Source: Gammaproteobacteria bacterium
GTDB taxonomy: Bacteria > Pseudomonadota > Gammaproteobacteria > HTCC5015
Length of the DNA: 35,564 nt
Assembly: GCA_028284675.1 (NCBI GenBank)
Contig: JANQRI010000033.1
Coordinates: 1-35,564 of the forward strand
Direction: 5' to 3'
The notes under the pieces: generated by a model
Database searches by the model: none
Told to the model about the DNA's origin: nothing
Seen by the model: only the letters and a program-made list of their open reading frames with translations
Translations under genes and position numbers: made by a program
Shown: positions 24,516 through 32,399 of the stretch, piece by piece
Layout of the letters: every line of letters starts with the position of its first letter
Numbering within the stretch: the stretch's first letter is position 1

Positions 24516-25865
24516 TCACTTTCCTATACAAAAGCTTGAAAATATTTGGCCCAGCAACTCATCACTACTGAATTCACCCGTGATGGAACTGAGTTTAGAC
24601 TGGGCCTGACTTAGCTCTTCAGCAGCCAGTTCACCCGCGCCTGCTTCAAGTTGCTGCTTCGCTATATCTGCATGCTTTTGCACAGCCAACAATGCTTCGA
24701 TATGCCGCCGTCTGGCAATAACTGTATTCTCCATCGTCTGCTCTGCGCCGATCGCCGTTTTCAAGTAGCGGGTCAGTAAATCAATCCCGGCACCTGTATG
24801 AGCGGATAAACCAAGCTCCGTATGGTCCGCCGCCTCTTTGATATACGGGCTACGCCCGCTTATATCCAGTTTGTTATAAATAATATCGACGCGGACGCCT
24901 CCGGGCAGTTCTGACATAATTTTCCGGTCGGCTGGAGTCATTCCAATACAGTCGTCTATCAGCAAAAAAACACGGTCGGCTGTTTCGACCTCACGCCAGG
25001 CTCTTTTGATGCCTTCCTGCTCAACAATGCCGGCATTATCACGCAGGCCCGCTGTATCCACGATGTGTAACGGTAAGCCGTCAATATGAATATGCTCCCG
25101 TAATACGTCCCGGGTCGTGCCGGCAATATCAGTTACAATCGCCGCATCGCGCCCAGCCAACCTATTCAGCAAACGGCTTTTTCCGGCATTGGGTAAACCG
25201 AGAATCACCACTTTCATTCCTTCCTTAAGCAAAAAGCCAACCCGGGTGGCTTGTAGCGTCTCACTGATTTTTTCACGCAGCTGATCAAGCTTTTCACGCA
25301 ATGTCGTATCGTTCAGGAAATCGATTTCCTCCTCAGGAAAATCCAAGGCTGCCTCAATGTATGTGCGTAAATAAGTTAACTGCGACAAAAGCTCATTAAC
25401 GGTTTTTGAAAAACGCCCTTCCAGGCTACGTGCCGCTGCCCTTACAGCCTGTTCTGAGCTGCTTTCAATAAGGTCTGCCACTGCTTCAGCCTGAGTCAAA
25501 TCGATTTTGTGGTTTAGAAACGCTCTCTCCGTAAACTCGCCGGGTGCGGCCGGCACTGCGCCCAATGCCAGGATGCGCTGCAATAACAGATCAAGCAGTA
25601 CCGGGCCTCCATGCGCCTGCAGCTCCAAAACATCCTCACCCGTATAAGAATTCGGTGCTTCAAAATATAATGCAATCCCTCTATCAAGTGTTTCACCTTG
25701 CACATCTTTAAATGCATGCAAACGGGCTTGTCGTGACTTGAGTGGGTAACCAAAAAATGCTTGAGTGATTTCGGGCACAGCCGGGCCGGAAACGCGCACT
25801 ATTCCGATTCCCCCTTTTCCGGCAGGTGTTGAAATTGCAGCAATTGTTTTACCCGGGTTGGTCAT
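24516..25865 (-). CDS. mnmE: tRNA modification GTPase MnmE (TrmE)
   Basis: The 449-residue protein has an N-terminal folate-binding domain (TIAAISTPAGKGGIGIVRVSG), a helical domain, and an inserted GTPase with G1 GLPNAGKS, G2 and G3 regions DIAGTTRD and VDTAGLRD, and G4 NKLD. It ends in the catalytic FCIGK, the C-x-G-K tail found in the whole family. With MnmG it adds the carboxymethylaminomethyl group to U34. It is 64 bases after yidC and closes the rpmH-rnpA-yidD-yidC-mnmE series. Confidence 0.97.
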   Translation of the reverse strand: MTNPGKTIAAISTPAGKGGIGIVRVSGPAVPEITQAFFGYPLKSRQARLHAFKDVQGETLDRGIALYFEAPNSYTGEDVLELQAHGGPVLLDLLLQRILALGAVPAAPGEFTERAFLNHKIDLTQAEAVADLIESSSEQAVRAAARSLEGRFSKTVNELLSQLTYLRTYIEAALDFPEEEIDFLNDTTLREKLDQLREKISETLQATRVGFLLKEGMKVVILGLPNAGKSRLLNRLAGRDAAIVTDIAGTTRDVLREHIHIDGLPLHIVDTAGLRDNAGIVEQEGIKRAWREVETADRVFLLIDDCIGMTPADRKIMSELPGGVRVDIIYNKLDISGRSPYIKEAADHTELGLSAHTGAGIDLLTRYLKTAIGAEQTMENTVIARRRHIEALLAVQKHADIAKQQLEAGAGELAAEELSQAQSKLSSITGEFSSDELLGQIFSSFCIGK

Positions 25866-25929
25866 AGTATGGCCTGCACAAACCTGTTAATTACATTGCT
25901 GTAACAGTGCAAACACCGGGCACTCTTTT

Positions 25930-27588
25930 CTACTCTTGCTGCATTACTCGTCGAGTGATAACCCACTGCTGTGCGATAGTGAGAGTGTTGTTTACAACCC
26001 AATAAAGAACCAAGCCGGCCGGGAAGAATGCGAAAAAGAATGTAAATACAAAAGGTAATATCATAAACACTTTGGCCTGGATTGGATCGACCGGTGCCGG
26101 GCTTAGTTTTTGTTGTATGTACATCGTGACACCCATAATTAACGGCAGCACGTAATAAGGGTCTTTTATAGACAGGTCCTTAATCCATAGAATAAACGGC
26201 GCCTGACGCATTTCCACACTTTCGAGTAACACCCAGTACAGTGCGATGAATACCGGTATCTGAATCAACATTGGCAGACAACCGCCTAGCGGATTAATTT
26301 TTTCTTTTTTGTATAACTCCATCATCGCCTGGCCCTGACGTTGGCGGTCATTCGCATAGCGTTCCCTGAGTTTCATAATTTTAGGCTGCACCTGGCGCAT
26401 TCTGGCCATTGACCGATAACTTGTTTCCGCCAGTTTATAAAATGCTGCTTTGATTAACAGGGTTACCAAAATGATCGACCAACCCCAGTTGTTTACATAG
26501 GTGTTAATTTTGCTTAATAACCAAAACAGCGGTTGGGAAATTATCGTCAGCAAACCATAATCAACCGTTAACTCAAGCCCATTCGCTGTCGCCTTTAACT
26601 GTTCCTGCAGTTTCGGCCCAATGAACAGCTGGCTTTCAAGTTCAGCCTTCTCGCCTGGAGCGATATTCCTGACCGGTGAGCTCATCCCGATAATGTAGTT
26701 TTGCCCACCCCGGGTCTCGATACCCCTGCTGTAGTAACGGGTTTGCTCATCAGGATTGGGGATCCAGGCAGACAGAAAGTAATGCTGTATTATCGCTGCC
26801 CAGCCTCCGGCAAAACGTCGATCCAATGGATCTTCGACCATCTCATCAAAATCGATTTTTTCATACTTGTTTTCTTCACTGTAAATCACTCCGCCGGTAT
26901 ATGTGTATATAAACCTGCTCTTCTTAATTTCTTTATAATTTCTTTGCAATTGCCGGTATTGACTGACCTGCCAAGGTTTATCGGAGCCGTTTTCGATTTT
27001 GTAGTCGACGTCTATCGCATAACTGTCTCTTTTCAACGTAAAAACTTTCGTCACCGTGACCCCTGAGGAGTTACGCCATATCAAAGGTACCTGTAATTCA
27101 TCAGCTTCTTCAGCGAGTTCGTAACGAGTTTGAACTGCATCATAAAGGGCATAGTGGTCCGGTGCATTGCCATCACTGGACTGTAAACCTGATTGCGCCA
27201 CATAGAATAATTCCCGAGACGATAATATGGTGACGACTTCCTCGGGGCTGTTAATATCGATGGGATATTTCAATAAGTCCGCACGAACAACATTGCCTCC
27301 CTGGGTATCTATTTCCAACAATAAAACATCGGTTTTAACCGTTATCGTCTTGCTCCCTTGCGACGATGGCCTGACCTCATTTTGAAAACCACTTATCTGT
27401 GGCAAATCCTGATTTTTCTGGCTTTGTTGAGGCGCACTACCGGGCAAAGCCTGGGCAGGTGCTGTATCGTATTGGGCTGAACTATCTATAGGCTCTGGCT
27501 TGGGCCCATAATCCTGAACCCAGGCGTCGTAGATCAGGAACAATACGAAAGCTAACGCTGCGTAACCTAATAAGCGGGCATCAACCAT
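25930..27588 (-). CDS. yidC: Membrane protein insertase YidC
   Basis: I chose the ATG at 27586-27588 (552 residues, starting MVDARLLGYAALAFVLFLIY); the frame is open 28 codons further inside yidD, but those residues are not YidC-like. There is one N-terminal membrane helix, a large periplasmic domain (about 30-330), then the conserved core with five helices, including GGCLPMLIQIPVFIALYWVL and a C-terminal PAGLVLYWVVNNTLTIAQQW. It inserts membrane proteins alone or with SecYEG, and Fo subunit c is a classic client. The start overlaps yidD by 8 bases. Confidence 0.96.
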   Translation of the reverse strand: MVDARLLGYAALAFVLFLIYDAWVQDYGPKPEPIDSSAQYDTAPAQALPGSAPQQSQKNQDLPQISGFQNEVRPSSQGSKTITVKTDVLLLEIDTQGGNVVRADLLKYPIDINSPEEVVTILSSRELFYVAQSGLQSSDGNAPDHYALYDAVQTRYELAEEADELQVPLIWRNSSGVTVTKVFTLKRDSYAIDVDYKIENGSDKPWQVSQYRQLQRNYKEIKKSRFIYTYTGGVIYSEENKYEKIDFDEMVEDPLDRRFAGGWAAIIQHYFLSAWIPNPDEQTRYYSRGIETRGGQNYIIGMSSPVRNIAPGEKAELESQLFIGPKLQEQLKATANGLELTVDYGLLTIISQPLFWLLSKINTYVNNWGWSIILVTLLIKAAFYKLAETSYRSMARMRQVQPKIMKLRERYANDRQRQGQAMMELYKKEKINPLGGCLPMLIQIPVFIALYWVLLESVEMRQAPFILWIKDLSIKDPYYVLPLIMGVTMYIQQKLSPAPVDPIQAKVFMILPFVFTFFFAFFPAGLVLYWVVNNTLTIAQQWVITRRVMQQE

Positions 27589-27832
27589 TTGGAGAAGACC
27601 TGGGCACGGGTTTTTGCTCTTCATCGGGCACCGGATCGTACCCTCCCGGGTGGCCGGGGTGGCACTTGGCAAGCCTTAGCACAAATAACCAGGTTCCCCG
27701 AAAAACACCATGTGTTTGCACGGCAGAGATGGCATACTCAGAACAAGTTGGTGTAAAGCGGCAACTGGGCCCCAGAACGGGACTGAGCGTGTATTGATAA
27801 ACTCTGATTAATAAAGTAACTACTTTGCGCAT
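27581..27832 (-). CDS. yidD: Membrane protein insertion efficiency factor YidD
   Basis: The 83-residue protein has the family core RVYQYTLSPVLGPSCRFTPT then CSEYAISAV, and GGYDPVP near the end. YidD is a small membrane-associated protein that supports YidC insertion. It overlaps the end of rnpA by 13 bases and the start of yidC by 8, so the three are tightly coupled. Confidence 0.96.
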   Translation of the reverse strand: MRKVVTLLIRVYQYTLSPVLGPSCRFTPTCSEYAISAVQTHGVFRGTWLFVLRLAKCHPGHPGGYDPVPDEEQKPVPRSSPNG

Positions 27833-28173
27833 TGCTTACTCAGTTCTAACCAAAGCTTTTTTAAGCTTTTATTGATTTCGGAATTGCTCGCGTCCGCTAA
27901 CTTCGATCTAGCCAGAACAACAATATCAACGTTACAGATTTCATTACGATGAAGTCTAAAATATTCTCTTACCTGCCGCTTAATCCGGTTGCGATTAACC
28001 GCTGATTTCACCTGCTTCTTCGGAATCGCAAGACCGAGCCTGGATAAACCCGGTTTTCCTGCCCCATACAAGAGTGAAAAATGCGGTGTTTTTATCCGGT
28101 TTGCCGATGCAAATACGCGTTTGAAATCTTTCGGCTTTGTTAATCTAAACTGCCTTGGGAACCACTCGGTCAC
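27820..28173 (-). CDS. rnpA: Ribonuclease P protein component
   Basis: The 117-residue basic protein has the RnpA signature KSAVNRNRIKRQVREYFR, preceded by RLGLAIPKKQV. It binds the RNase P RNA and helps position pre-tRNA 5' leaders. The start codon is GTG (28171-28173). It lies 34 bases downstream of rpmH, the nearly universal rpmH-rnpA pair. Confidence 0.95.
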   Translation of the reverse strand: MTEWFPRQFRLTKPKDFKRVFASANRIKTPHFSLLYGAGKPGLSRLGLAIPKKQVKSAVNRNRIKRQVREYFRLHRNEICNVDIVVLARSKLADASNSEINKSLKKLWLELSKQCAK

Positions 28174-28207
28174 GATGCAACCGCTTTCCTGTTGGCTTTT
28201 GCGCTAG

Positions 28208-28342
28208 TTAAGGGCAGAGCTTGGCTCTTCCTTTGCTTCTTCTGGCCTTCAACACAGCACGACCGGCACGTGTCTGCATTCTTGCCCGAAACCCATGCGT
28301 ACGCTTACGCCGTAAATTGCTTGGTTGAAATGTTCTTTTCAT
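28208..28342 (-). CDS. rpmH: Large-subunit ribosomal protein L34
   Basis: The translated minus strand gives 44 residues: MKRTFQPSNLRRKRTHGFRA, then RMQTRAGRAVLKARRSKGRA, then KLCP. This is a complete, highly conserved L34 (family length 44-46) with its usual Arg/Lys content. It is the first gene of the leftward rpmH-rnpA-yidD-yidC series and is divergent from dnaA, the common arrangement next to bacterial origins. Confidence 0.98.
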   Translation of the reverse strand: MKRTFQPSNLRRKRTHGFRARMQTRAGRAVLKARRSKGRAKLCP

Positions 28343-28405
28343 CTTTAAAGTGCCTTCATTCGTTCTCTTTCCGTAGAGGATAAAGCCACCCGGAAAGGAC
28401 CGCGG

Positions 28406-28434
28406 AAGTTACTTTGTATAGCTTAAATTGTCAA
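28406..28434 (-). promoter_or_regulatory. Probable rpmH promoter
   Basis: On the minus strand, a perfect -35 TTGACA (plus 28429-28434) is followed after 17 bases by TAACTT (28406-28411), a weak -10. The CCGCGG just downstream and the roughly 60-base leader to rpmH fit the usual layout. The rest of the 220-base rpmH-dnaA gap (28343-28562) has no perfect DnaA box. A short inverted repeat, ACTGG/CCAGT, lies near 28487-28501. Confidence 0.55.
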
Positions 28435-28562
28435 GCCTGGTAAAACGCAAGGCCGTAAAACTTTCTTAATCCTTGCTATGGATTACTGGCCTGAACCAGT
28501 TTAGACTATCAAGTTCCCCGACTGATTTCTGTCAATTAACGGCCTTTTTAGGGAGTGCTAAC

Positions 28563-29918
28563 TTGTCCGCGACGCTGTGGTCTCGCTGCCTCGAGAAACT
28601 TGAGAATGAGCTGTCTGAGCAACAGCTCAACACCTGGATTCGCCCCTTGCAGGCAAAACAGGATGACGGCACTCTGCGTCTTTTGGCGCCGAATCGTTTT
28701 GTTCTTGACTGGGTCAAAGAAAATTTCTTCGAGCGAATCGACCAGGTCGCAAGGCAATTGCAAAATGTTGATACCAGCTGTGTCGTGATTGAAATCGGCA
28801 GCCAATCGGCTTCGCCCAGCAATGTAAAAGACTCCCTGGCAATACCCAAGCCCAGTATGCTTGATCTTCCGATCGCCGAACCCGACTTGCCTCCGGTCAA
28901 CAACAACTTAAATCCGAATTTCACATTTGAAAATTTTGTTGAAGGCAAATCAAACCAGCTGGCCCGGGCAGCATCCATGCAGGTGGCGAACAATCTCGGC
29001 GGAGCGTATAACCCATTATTTATTTATGGCGGTGTAGGCCTTGGGAAAACACATTTAATGCATGCGATAGGGAACGCAACGCTTGCGGAAAACCCCAGTG
29101 CCCGTATCGTTTACCTGCACTCCGAAAGATTTGTCGCTGATATGGTTAAAGCACTGCAACACAATGCGATCAATGAATTCAAACGCTTATACCGTTCGGT
29201 TGATGCGCTGCTGATTGACGATATTCAGTTTTTTGCAGGAAAAGAACGCTCTCAGGAAGAATTTTTCCATACATTTAATGCACTTTTGGAAGGACAACAG
29301 CAGGTTATTCTCACCTGCGATCGTTTTCCCAAAGAAATTGATGGCCTTGAAGAGCGCTTAAAGTCACGTTTTGGGTGGGGGCTGACCGTAGCGACTGATC
29401 CCCCGGAGCTGGAAACAAGAGTCGCTATCTTGCAGAGCAAAGCTGAGCAGGCTGGAATTAACCTTCCCAATGAGGTTGCATTCTTTATTGCCAAACGTAT
29501 TCGCTCCAATGTCCGTGAACTGGAGGGTGCAATGCGGAGAGTCATTGCCAACTCACATTTCACCGGGCGACCAATCACCCTGGACTTTGCCAGGGAAGCG
29601 TTACGTGACCTGATTGCATTGCACGATAAACTGATCACGATTGAGAATATTCAAAAAACCGTAGCCGACTACTATAAAATTCGGGTTGCGGATCTGCTCT
29701 CTACACGCCGTAGCCGTTCTATCACTCGACCACGGCAAATGGCGATGAGCCTGGCAAAAGAGCTTACTAATCACAGCCTTCCTGAAATAGGTGATGCATT
29801 TGGGGGGCGGGACCATACAACGGCGCTGCATGCATGTCGTAAAATTTCCGAGCTTCGGGAGCAAGACCCTCAAATTGGGGAAGACTTTAACAACCTGCAG
29901 CGAATATTAAGTTCTTAA
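28563..29918 (+). CDS. dnaA: Chromosomal replication initiator DnaA
   Basis: I chose the TTG at 28563-28565 as start, giving 451 residues that begin MSATLWSRCLEKLENELSEQ, in register with E. coli DnaA. AGGGAG lies 7 bases upstream. The frame is open earlier, but that part is not DnaA-like. Domain I covers about 1-85. A linker follows, then the AAA+ domain begins at NPNFTFENFVEGKSNQLARA, with Walker A GGVGLGKTH and Walker B LLIDDIQF. Domain IV has the DNA-binding signature GGRDHTTALHACRKI. It starts replication by binding DnaA boxes and opening oriC. Confidence 0.97.
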   Translation: MSATLWSRCLEKLENELSEQQLNTWIRPLQAKQDDGTLRLLAPNRFVLDWVKENFFERIDQVARQLQNVDTSCVVIEIGSQSASPSNVKDSLAIPKPSMLDLPIAEPDLPPVNNNLNPNFTFENFVEGKSNQLARAASMQVANNLGGAYNPLFIYGGVGLGKTHLMHAIGNATLAENPSARIVYLHSERFVADMVKALQHNAINEFKRLYRSVDALLIDDIQFFAGKERSQEEFFHTFNALLEGQQQVILTCDRFPKEIDGLEERLKSRFGWGLTVATDPPELETRVAILQSKAEQAGINLPNEVAFFIAKRIRSNVRELEGAMRRVIANSHFTGRPITLDFAREALRDLIALHDKLITIENIQKTVADYYKIRVADLLSTRRSRSITRPRQMAMSLAKELTNHSLPEIGDAFGGRDHTTALHACRKISELREQDPQIGEDFNNLQRILSS

Positions 29919-30147
29919 ACTGTTGATAAAATGTGAGCAGAGAAGGATATTTTTTAGCGAGAGAACTTATCCACAACAAAAGCACATTCAGTAGAGGGTA
30001 ACTCCCAATAGGATGTCACAGGCTAAAATTAAGGTAAGGTATTGAAAGAAAAGAGATAAAAAAAGATATCCACAAAAAAAGAGTCCCTTAATTAAGTATA
30101 TAAACATAAATAATTAGTCATATTAAATAAGTAATAGGTCGGGAAAA
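29919..30147. other. Probable oriC: DnaA boxes and AT-rich segment between dnaA and dnaN
   Basis: The 229-base gap has no gene. It holds one perfect DnaA box, TTATCCACA (29967-29975), a one-mismatch box ATATCCACA (30066-30074), and TGTTGATAA (29921-29929), a one-mismatch box in the opposite orientation. From about 30075 to 30140 the sequence is almost pure A/T (for example TTAATTAAGTATATAAACAT), suitable as an unwinding element. Gene directions switch around here, which supports an origin. The dnaN promoter must also be here. Confidence 0.68.
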
Positions 30148-31245
30148 ATGTTTAGTTTTATTCGTGAACAGTTACTCCATCCTCTTCAATTGGTTATTGG
30201 TGCGGTTGAAAAAAGGCAGACAATGCCAATACTCGCAAATGTACTGCTGCGGCAAACAGACAAGCGCTTGCAAATTATTAGTACAGATCTGGAAATAGAG
30301 CTGGTTGCTGATGTTAATTTAGAAACCGCAGCTGAAAATGAGGTCACTGTTCCAGCAAGGAAGTTATTGGATATTTGTAAAAACCTTCCTGAAGGAGCAC
30401 AGATGGAGCTCAGCCTTTCTGAAGGCAGAGCAACTCTAAAATCAGGACGGAGTCGCTTTGTATTGGCAACGCTACCGGCTTCTGATTTTCCTGCGCTGGA
30501 AGATATCGAGTTTGAGTTTAATCTTGATATTCCGCGAAATGCGTTAAAAGCGCTGATTGAAAAAACCAGTTTTTCAATGGCTCAACAAGACGTGCGCTAT
30601 TACCTGAACGGGTTATTGCTTGAATGCAGTGGAAATATGCTGAGAGCTGTAGCGACTGATGGACATCGTTTGGCACTTGCTGAGTTAGGGATCGAGGATA
30701 AATTGCCAGAAGCGAAACAAATCATCATCCCGCGAAAAGGGGTTGTTGAGCTTCAGAGGGTTTTAGGTAACAGTGATGAAGTTGCAAAAGTATATTTCAG
30801 CAATAATCACATTCGTATTGAAATAGAGGGTTTCAGGTTTACATCCAAGCTCATTGATGGCCGTTTCCCCGATTATACCCGCGTGATGCCGGCAGATGGC
30901 GACAAAGTCATGCTTGCTGACCGGCAGTATCTGAGTCAGTCGCTAACACGAACCTCTATACTGTCCAACGAGAAGTACCGGGGTGCCAGACTCAAGCTTG
31001 GGGACAATACATTAAAAATTCAGACTCAGAACCCTGACAAAGAGGAGGCAGAGGAAGAGGTAGAAATCGTATATGACGGTGAGCCGATCGAAGTCGCATT
31101 CAATGTAAATTACATTTTGGATGTATTAAATGTTGTTGAAGGAGAGAGGGTTCGGGTTGAGCTTAAAGATGCGAACAGCAGTTGCATTATCAGGGATGAA
31201 CAACAGCAGGATTGCCGATACGTCATCATGCCAATGAGGCTTTGA
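30148..31245 (+). CDS. dnaN: DNA polymerase III beta sliding clamp
   Basis: The 365-residue protein has three clamp domains, starting MFSFIREQLLHPLQLVIGAV with KRQTMPILANVLL. It contains AVATDGHRLAL in the middle domain and ends in VIMPMRL, the conserved C terminus that lines the pocket for clamp-binding motifs. The dimer encircles DNA and tethers Pol III. The upstream ribosome binding site is weak. It leads the dnaN-recF-gyrB series. Confidence 0.97.
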   Translation: MFSFIREQLLHPLQLVIGAVEKRQTMPILANVLLRQTDKRLQIISTDLEIELVADVNLETAAENEVTVPARKLLDICKNLPEGAQMELSLSEGRATLKSGRSRFVLATLPASDFPALEDIEFEFNLDIPRNALKALIEKTSFSMAQQDVRYYLNGLLLECSGNMLRAVATDGHRLALAELGIEDKLPEAKQIIIPRKGVVELQRVLGNSDEVAKVYFSNNHIRIEIEGFRFTSKLIDGRFPDYTRVMPADGDKVMLADRQYLSQSLTRTSILSNEKYRGARLKLGDNTLKIQTQNPDKEEAEEEVEIVYDGEPIEVAFNVNYILDVLNVVEGERVRVELKDANSSCIIRDEQQQDCRYVIMPMRL

Positions 31246-31288
31246 TCCCGGGGGTTCTTAAGAAACGGGAGGGCAGTAGTGCAAAAAC

Positions 31289-32371
31289 ATGGGAATAAGC
31301 CGGTTTACGATCAAAAATATCCGTGTTATTGAATCAGCAGAATTTGAATTTTCACCTCAGTTAAACATCATTTTAGGCCCGAATGGGTCTGGAAAAACCA
31401 GCATTTTGGAGGCTATTCATTTGCTGGGTACAGCACGGTCTTTCCGAAGCTCCAGCCTACAGGATGTTCTAAAGCATCAAGCTGACACTTTTCAGGTCAC
31501 AGGAAAAATCACTGCGCGGCAGGGGCAAAGTATCGGGCTTGGATTTGAGAAAAATAAACCCGGTTTACGAATGAAAGCTGGTGCACAGCCATTAAAACGA
31601 GTATCTGAACTGGCGTCCTGGTTACCGCAGCAAATCATACATCCTGATAGCCATTTGCTAATTAGCGGGGGACCTAAACAGCGTAGGCGGTTTTTGGACT
31701 GGGGAGTGTTTCACGTGGAACCAAAATTTCTACCGGTTTGGCGGCGATACGATAAAGCACTGAAACAACGAAATGCATCACTCAAATACCGAGAACGACC
31801 AAAATTGGAGCAGGTCTGGGATCAAGAGCTTTCTGCATCTGCACAAATTGTTCACCAACAAAGAAAAGCTTATGTTGATCAGCTGTCAGAAGTGTTACCA
31901 AAATTTTCTAGAGCGATCGTTGATGTTGAAGATTGTTCTATTGATTATCAGCCGGGTTGGGATGTTGGTAGGCCTTTGGATGAGATTTTGGTTGAGCAGC
32001 TTGATAAAGATCGTCAACGTGGTTTTACCTGCAGCGGTCCTCATCGGGCTGAATTGATATTCCGGGTTAATGATAAACCGGCACAGCAGTTTGTATCGCG
32101 AGGGCAGCAGAAGATGCTGGTCTGTGCATTATTCCTGGCTCAAACACAGCTTCTGATGCAAGAAACCGGTAATAAGGCAATTGTCTTGCTTGATGATCTG
32201 ACTGCAGAACTCGATAACACACATCAGTCCCGGTTATTGGAAGTGTTGCAGGCGATGCGGGTTCAGGTGTTTATAACAGCGGTAAATGTGAAAGGAATCG
32301 AACTGCAAGGCTGGGAAGGATTTAAAATGTTTCACGTGGAACATGGGAATGTGTCAGAGATGGTACAATAA
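31289..32371 (+). CDS. recF: DNA replication and repair protein RecF
   Basis: The 360-residue SMC-like ATPase has Walker A GPNGSGKTS (about 30-38), the signature FVSRGQQKMLVCALFLAQ, and Walker B VLLDDLTAELD. RecF loads RecA at gaps with RecO and RecR. It starts 43 bases after dnaN, with the nearest purine-rich site 15 bases from the ATG. Two parS-like palindromes lie inside the gene and encode FHVEP (about 141-145) and FHVEH (348-352). Confidence 0.96.
   Translation: MGISRFTIKNIRVIESAEFEFSPQLNIILGPNGSGKTSILEAIHLLGTARSFRSSSLQDVLKHQADTFQVTGKITARQGQSIGLGFEKNKPGLRMKAGAQPLKRVSELASWLPQQIIHPDSHLLISGGPKQRRRFLDWGVFHVEPKFLPVWRRYDKALKQRNASLKYRERPKLEQVWDQELSASAQIVHQQRKAYVDQLSEVLPKFSRAIVDVEDCSIDYQPGWDVGRPLDEILVEQLDKDRQRGFTCSGPHRAELIFRVNDKPAQQFVSRGQQKMLVCALFLAQTQLLMQETGNKAIVLLDDLTAELDNTHQSRLLEVLQAMRVQVFITAVNVKGIELQGWEGFKMFHVEHGNVSEMVQ
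31707..31722. promoter_or_regulatory. parS-like site in recF (15 of 16 match)
   Basis: TGTTTCACGTGGAACC differs at only the last base from the known chromosomal parS TGTTTCACGTGGAACA (reverse of TGTTCCACGTGAAACA). It lies within the recF coding sequence. ParB encoded at 15181-16035 is the expected ligand. Confidence 0.7.
32328..32343. promoter_or_regulatory. parS site in recF (perfect match)
   Basis: TGTTTCACGTGGAACA is an exact match to the chromosomal parS sequence defined in Bacillus and shared widely by ParB systems. It overlaps recF codons near the C terminus (MFHVEHG), 56 bases before the gyrB start codon. Confidence 0.85.
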
Positions 32372-32399
32372 CTGATTTTGCCCGTGCGGCGAGGTGAGA

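Noticed and set aside
27589..27672. Upstream extension of yidC
   Set aside because: The residues come from a shifted reading of yidD and lack YidC character; the N-terminal membrane helix starts just after 27588.
28263..28274. CACGTG in rpmH as a third parS site
   Set aside because: Only the central six bases match; the flanks lack the TGTT and AACA arms.
28473..28562. Upstream extension of dnaA by 30 codons
   Set aside because: The region is not DnaA-like, and AGGGAG placed 7 bases before the TTG at 28563 marks the start.
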